Source: Halobacterium sp. CBA1132 (lineage in GTDB: Archaea; Halobacteriota; Halobacteria; Halobacteriales; Halobacteriaceae). Taken from it: DNA of 64,000 bases. The notes under the pieces are model-generated. The model ran no database searches and had not been told where the DNA came from. It saw nothing but the letters and a program-made list of their open reading frames with translations. Position 1 is the first letter of the stretch. Every line of letters begins with the position of its first letter. Positions 61,289 to 64,000 of this stretch are shown here, piece by piece. Made by a program: the position numbers and the translations under genes. The DNA lies in NCBI RefSeq assembly GCF_001485535.1, contig NZ_BCMZ01000001.1, forward strand, positions 186,001 through 250,000. The letters run 5' to 3'.

Positions 61289-63307
61289 TTAGTTCCCGCC
61301 GTCTTCGCGGCGCCGCCCACCGTGCCCGGGGTAGTCCCGCTCGAAGCGCGTCGCGAGTTCGTCGGCGTCCACGCGAATCAGCGTCGGCCGACCGTGCGGG
61401 CACGCGTAGGGGTTCTCACAGTCGTCGAGCGCGTCCAACAGCGCCACCACCGACCCCTCCGTCAGCGACGTGTTCCCGGTGACTGCCGGCCGGCACGCCA
61501 AGTCCGCGAGCAGTTCGTCCGCCGCGTCGCTCGCCGGGTCGCCGCCCGCGTCCGCGAGGAAGTCCGCGAGCACGTCCCGCGCCAACTCCGGTTCGAGCGC
61601 GTCCGCAAGCACCGCCGGTACCGCCGTCACGCGCGCCGTGCGCCCGGACAACTCGGCGTCGAACCCGAGGTCCCGGAGGTCTTCGACGGCCGCGTCGAAG
61701 ACGGCTGCCTCGCCCGCCGTCAACTCCAACTCGACGGGCGACACGAGCGCCTGCGACGCGCCACCGACCTGTTCCTGTAGGCGTTCGTAGTGGACGCGCT
61801 CGTCGGCGGCGTGCTGGTCGACGAGCACGAGGCCGTCCTCGGTCTCCGCGACCACGTACGTCCCCGCCAACTGGCCGAGCACGCGCAGCGACGGCAGCGA
61901 GTCGAAGCCGTCGCCGGCGTCGTCGCTGTCCGCTCGGTCGGTCTCCGTGAGCTGCGCGTTCTCCGTCGGCGCGTCGAACGACGACCGAGTGGTCGTGCGC
62001 TCGCTTTCGTCCTTTGCGCCGCTGTCGTCGCTTTCGTCGCTGTCGTCCGCCGCCGCGATCGCGTCCGACTCCCTGTCGGGCCCGCTCGGTTTCCGCTCGG
62101 TCGAGTCAGGTTCGCTGTCGGCCAGCGAGTCCGTCGCGCGACTCCGGTGTTCGGCGCTTTCGACAGCGACGTCGGCCGCCGCGTTCGACGACCCTTCCTC
62201 GCGTGTCGTCTGTGGCGCTCCACGCTCGTCACCGTCCTCGCTCTCTGGGGAAATCGTCGCGTCCCCGGGCTTCGACGCGCCCCGCGGTGCCTGCGAGCGC
62301 ACGATACCGGCGTCCAGTAGCGCGTCCCGGACCGCGTCCTCGACCGCCGCCTGCACGCCGTCCTCGTCCTCGAAGCGCACCTCCATCTTCCGCGGGTGGA
62401 CGTTCGCGTCCACGCCCTCCGTCTCCACGAACAGCACCGTGAACGGGTAGCGGTCAGCCGCTAGCTGGCCGCCGTAGGCGTCGAGGACCGCCTCGCGGAG
62501 CACTCCGTCCCGCACGGACCGGCCGTTCACGTACGTCGCGAGGTACTCGCGCGTCGAGCGCGTCGTCTCCGGGTCCGAGACGTAGCCGTGAACGCGCTCG
62601 ACTGGGCCCTCGGGTGTCGCGTCCACTGGGACGAGCGATTGGGCGACCTCGCGGCCGTACACCGACAGCGCCGCGTCCCGCACGTCCCCGGTGCCGGTCG
62701 TCGCGAACACCTCGCGGCCGTCGTGCGTTAGCGACACCGCCACGTCGGAGTTCGCCAGCGCGTACCGCGTCACCGCGCGGTTGACGTGCGCGAACTCCGT
62801 CGCCGGGCGCTTGAGGTACTTCCGCCGCGCCGGCGTCTCCGCGAACAACTCCGCGACCTCGACGGTCGTTCCGGCCGGCCGACCGGCGGGCCGCAGGTCG
62901 CCCACGTCGCCGTGGTCGACCGTGAGTGTCGCGCCCGAGTCGCCCGCGTCCTTCGCGCGCGTCGTCACCGTCATCCGCGAGACGGAGCCGACCGTGTACA
63001 GCGCCTCTCCGCGGAACCCGAGCGTCGCCACCGCGTCCAGTTCGCTGGCGTCGCTGAGCTTGCTCGTCGTGTGCTGGCGAACCGCCGCCCGCAAGTCCTC
63101 GCGGGTCATCCCGTGGCCGTCGTCCGCGACGACGATTCGGTCGCGGCCGCCGCCCTCGACGGTCACGTCGATGCTCGCGGCGCCCGCGTCGAGGCTGTTC
63201 TCCACGAGCTCCTTGACCACGCTCGCGGGCCGCTCGACGACCTCGCCCGCCGCAATCTGGGCCACGGTCGCGTCGTCCAGCTCCCGGATGCGGTCGCCGT
63301 CAGTCAT
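61289..63307 (-). CDS. mutL: DNA mismatch repair protein MutL
   Basis: The 672-residue protein has the GHKL ATPase N-terminus: 'VAQIAAGEVVERPASVVKELVENSLDAGA', 'IVVADDGHGMTREDL', 'ATLGFRGEALYTVGSVSRMTVTTRA' and 'VEVAELFAETPARRKYLKRPATEF'. A long acidic linker (about 365-470) precedes the C-terminal dimer domain ('QHAADERVHYERLQEQ', 'ACRPAVTGNTSL', 'ENPYACPHGRPTLIRVD'). The metal-binding QHAADER and CPHGRP motifs suggest an endonuclease-competent MutL. The ATG at 63307 is preferred. It follows mutS by 40 bases. Confidence 0.96.
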   Translation of the reverse strand: MTDGDRIRELDDATVAQIAAGEVVERPASVVKELVENSLDAGAASIDVTVEGGGRDRIVVADDGHGMTREDLRAAVRQHTTSKLSDASELDAVATLGFRGEALYTVGSVSRMTVTTRAKDAGDSGATLTVDHGDVGDLRPAGRPAGTTVEVAELFAETPARRKYLKRPATEFAHVNRAVTRYALANSDVAVSLTHDGREVFATTGTGDVRDAALSVYGREVAQSLVPVDATPEGPVERVHGYVSDPETTRSTREYLATYVNGRSVRDGVLREAVLDAYGGQLAADRYPFTVLFVETEGVDANVHPRKMEVRFEDEDGVQAAVEDAVRDALLDAGIVRSQAPRGASKPGDATISPESEDGDERGAPQTTREEGSSNAAADVAVESAEHRSRATDSLADSEPDSTERKPSGPDRESDAIAAADDSDESDDSGAKDESERTTTRSSFDAPTENAQLTETDRADSDDAGDGFDSLPSLRVLGQLAGTYVVAETEDGLVLVDQHAADERVHYERLQEQVGGASQALVSPVELELTAGEAAVFDAAVEDLRDLGFDAELSGRTARVTAVPAVLADALEPELARDVLADFLADAGGDPASDAADELLADLACRPAVTGNTSLTEGSVVALLDALDDCENPYACPHGRPTLIRVDADELATRFERDYPGHGGRRREDGGN

Positions 63308-63347
63308 ACTCGCCGGCAGGCGGCCCGCGCGTATCAATCCCGCGCTG

Positions 63348-64000
63348 CTACTCGTCCAGTCGCTCCTGCCACTCCTGCACGCGCGAGAGCAGTTCGACGG
63401 GCGGCGTCTCGTTCACGTCCACGTCCCGGAGGTCGTCCAGTACTTCGCGCGCTTCCGGGTCGAGTGCGTCCGCGTCGCCGCCATCCGCCGCGCTCTCGCT
63501 CTCCACAGAACCATCGCCCGCCGTGAACTCGCCGGAATCGACGTCGAACACCGCCTGCACGGGTTCGCTCGCAGAACCCCGTGCTTCGACGGCTTTCTCC
63601 TCGCGAAGGCGGTCCAGTACCTCTCGCGAGCGGTCCACGACGGGAGCCGGAACCCCGGCCAAATCCGCGACGTGAACGCCGTACGAACGGTCGGTCGCGC
63701 CGTCGCGCACCGTCCGCAGGAACGTCACGTCACCGTCGCGTTCCTCCGCGGCGACGTGGACGTTCGCGACATCTGCGAGGTGGTCCGCGAGCGCGGTCAA
63801 CTCGTGGTAGTGGGTCGCGAACAACGTCTTCGCGCGGACCTCGTTGTGCAGGTACTCGGTGGCCGCCCACGCGATAGAGATGCCGTCGTAGGTCGCGGTG
63901 CCCCGGCCCACTTCGTCCAGAATGACGAGCGAGCGCTCGGTCGCGGCGTGGAGGATGCGGCTCAACTCCTGCATCTCCACCATGAACGTCGAGCGCCCCT
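63348..64000 (-). CDS. mutS: DNA mismatch repair protein MutS, C-terminal part (start outside window)
   Basis: The frame is open to the window edge; the first visible residues [20 protein letters not shown] belong to the ABC ATPase of MutS. Walker B '[23 protein letters not shown]', '[11 protein letters not shown]' and the C-terminal helix-turn-helix '[24 protein letters not shown]' follow. MutS recognises mismatches and recruits MutL, encoded directly downstream on the same strand; the two form one operon. An acidic linker precedes the last conserved helix. Confidence 0.96.
   Translation of the reverse strand, partial: GRSTFMVEMQELSRILHAATERSLVILDEVGRGTATYDGISIAWAATEYLHNEVRAKTLFATHYHELTALADHLADVANVHVAAEERDGDVTFLRTVRDGATDRSYGVHVADLAGVPAPVVDRSREVLDRLREEKAVEARGSASEPVQAVFDVDSGEFTAGDGSVESESAADGGDADALDPEAREVLDDLRDVDVNETPPVELLSRVQEWQERLDE

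Noticed and set aside
60234-61403. N-terminal extension of the flavoprotein frame
   Set aside because: It is antisense or out of frame to kdgK, and the FAD motif begins at the ATG at 60233.

Overview
The window is haloarchaeal chromosome. GC content is high and proteins are strongly acidic. Archaeal markers include a TATA-binding protein, a double histone, type II GAPDH, L10e, RNase R reduced to the RNB core, SepF, UbaA, an archaeal CCA-adding enzyme, and an elongator tRNA-Met with an intron at 37/38. The combination histone/deacetylase, RPA, salactin-like actin, kdgK and mutL/mutS points to Halobacterium or a close relative (inference from gene content). No rRNA, CRISPR array or origin was seen.

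Layout. 1-2.6 kb is an accessory joint: the AT-rich end of a restriction-methylase gene, an orphan TBP, a gene fragment, and a second GC-rich copy of the methylase tail. 2.7-17.6 kb is housekeeping: a secreted metalloprotease, RNase R, a PUA protein, a YeeE/TusA/rhodanese sulfur cassette, SepF, YgfZ, a frameshifted geranylgeranyl reductase, a LUD protein and UvrA. 17.6-18.4 kb is an IS6-family element beside a large palindrome. 18.5-32.8 kb carries an aminopeptidase, GAPDH, Hsp20, two ATP-grasp enzymes, a TnpB element abutting the L10e stop codon, a flavin monooxygenase, a HerA-like ATPase split by an intein in its Walker A motif, an aldo-keto reductase and CspA. 33-39.3 kb is tRNA-Phe and a five-gene peptide ABC importer. 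39.3-48 kb holds tRNA-Val, an ABC exporter, a creatininase-family enzyme, MptD, an epimerase with a duplicated tail, HtpX and a PHP phosphoesterase. 48-52 kb holds tRNA-Arg, RPA and a second TnpB element. 51.8-64 kb carries histone plus deacetylase, CCA-adding enzyme, tRNA-Asn, tRNA-Met, UbaA, a salactin-like actin, a flavin disulfide reductase, KDG kinase, MutL and the end of MutS.

The most unusual signal is a family of small DNA palindromes. The arms differ from site to site, but the centre is nearly constant: GA-X-C-GNA-G-X'-GA, where X and X' are complementary (G/C, A/T or C/G). This folds as a variable stem, a tandem G.A pair, two Watson-Crick pairs and a GNA triloop. All five tRNA genes here are followed by such palindromes, and the outer arms there are antisense and sense copies of that tRNA's own T-arm, with acceptor and trailer attached to the sense copy. 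Both end hairpins of the TnpB element at 50.4-51.8 kb have the same tandem-GA design. Two copies sit in frame inside a duplicated gene end at 45.1 kb. This looks like an archaeal counterpart of REP/BIME palindromes, possibly linked to IS200/IS605-type single-strand transposition; that link is inference.
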